21,447 nucleotides of DNA, taken from Acanthaster planci. Its lineage: Eukaryota > Echinodermata > Asteroidea > Valvatida > Acanthasteridae. Positions 20,651 to 21,447 of this stretch are shown piece after piece. Within the stretch, counting starts at the first letter, position 1; each line of letters starts with the position of its first letter. The DNA lies in NCBI RefSeq assembly GCF_001949145.1, contig NW_019091598.1:496841-518287 (forward strand). The letters are read 5' to 3'. The notes beneath the pieces are model-generated. The model ran no database searches and had not been told where the DNA came from. It worked only from the letters and a program-made list of their open reading frames with translations. A program made the translations under genes and the position numbers.

Positions 20651-21447
20651 GTGAGTTTTTACTGTCTGGAATGTCCCCAGAGTATGCTACTGATCACTGA
20701 ACAGTGTCCAGTTACAGGCACCCATTTTTCATTCCAGAAAATGTCCAGTAAAGAAGGGATTAAGAGTGAATTTTTCACGAAGAACCTATTTTTAATGCTG
20801 TGGTTAGCTTCATTTAAAATTTGTATTGCGGAGTTGATTATCTATGCTCCTTGCCCGTGTGGTATCACACGTGCAATTGCATTATGAACCTTCCCCAAGT
20901 AAAAAAAGATTGCTAGTACGAATTCACAGCATTTGACGGCATTTTTGTAAACTTGTTCTCATTTGGGTTATAGAGACAGCAGTACTGTACATGTAACTTG
21001 TCCTCAATGCAAATCTCATACATCAGAGAGGAATTTTGCCCTACATATTGTCAGTATCATTCCTGTGTCTGCTGGGCTAGTTAATTCCCATTTCATTGAA
21101 ACTAAAGAATCATAAACAAGGTTTGAGTACAACCCAACAATGTATCAAACATGTAGACAATTTCCAAGAGCAAGATCACTGCATGGTTATTAACATGTGT
21201 GAACTGGTGGTAGCATTGTGCCAATTGTTGTATGTAACATGTGCCCTAGACAACATGTTACCCCAATAATAGCTTGTACAGTGCATGCACTCTTCCACTG
21301 CCTGAACTGTTAGCAGATTTTGTTCACAGCCTAATGTGTAGCAGCACTGTGCCTGTACTGTGCAGGAAAAATTTGCTATTAGGGGCATTCACACAGATCC
21401 AAGTCCCCAAACCAATCCAGTTCATTTGCTCAACTTCTGCAGAGAAG
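20651..21447 (+). other. Start of intron 4, to window edge
   Basis: This begins with the consensus donor GTGAGT. I looked for a phase-0 exon encoding the second PQ loop of an SLC66 protein and found no candidate in this stretch. It holds a few ACATGT hexamers but no other supported feature. The plus-strand open frame running to 20887 is exon 4 read through its donor. Confidence 0.6.

Noticed and set aside
1-21447. CRISPR arrays, tRNA or rRNA genes, prokaryotic operons, phage or viral genes
   Set aside because: None has sequence support. The short direct repeats are simple palindromic repeats without regular spacers, and the only enzyme-like coding remnants are LINE reverse transcriptases.

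Overview
The window is eukaryotic nuclear DNA, most likely from a marine invertebrate deuterostome such as an echinoderm or hemichordate. That placement is an inference of moderate to low confidence. It rests on intron-exon structure with consensus splice sites, an animal-type PQ-loop membrane protein gene, decayed CR1/L2-like LINE fragments, small inverted-repeat DNA transposons, a probable tRNA-type SINE piece, and a strong excess of TACATGTA, TACCGGTA and TAGGCCTA octamers. There are no prokaryotic operons, no CRISPR array and no tRNA or rRNA gene that I can recognise.

Layout. Positions 1 to about 12,560 look intergenic (or part of a very long intron). They are crowded with ACATGT/TGTACA palindromes, often in short (ACATGT)n runs, and carry at least three repeats: a 142-bp inverted-repeat element at 690-831, a 717-bp hAT-like element at 1285-2001, and a probable SINE fragment near 3431-3530. 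A CpG-richer promoter-like stretch at about 12,580-12,776 leads into the one convincing gene. That gene runs on the plus strand from 12,777 and leaves the window at the right edge.

The gene encodes a PQ-loop (SLC66) transporter, best matched to SLC66A3/PQLC3, with MPDU1 (SLC66A5) as the main alternative. Four coding exons can be placed (12777-12952, 15949-16031, 17353-17425, 20584-20650). Their phases join without a stop to give the N-terminal 133 residues. The C-terminal part, including the expected second PQ motif, lies beyond the window. The first exon begins in a perfect YY1-type AAGATGGCGGC box that contains the start codon.

The introns hold most of the recognisable mobile DNA. Intron 1 has a 124-bp MITE with a perfect 5-bp target duplication and a broken LINE reverse-transcriptase fragment that retains its YVDD motif. 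Intron 2 has a 574-bp element bounded by 24-bp inverted repeats. Intron 3 has a longer broken LINE that has lost its YVDD segment but keeps its 3' end.

I found no clearly new biological system. The most unusual signal is sequence-compositional. By my hand count there are about 108 ACATGT palindromes before 12.7 kb against about 14 in the remaining 8.7 kb. All 11 ACCGGT hexamers sit inside the octamer TACCGGTA. TAGGCCTA octamers gather around the gene start.
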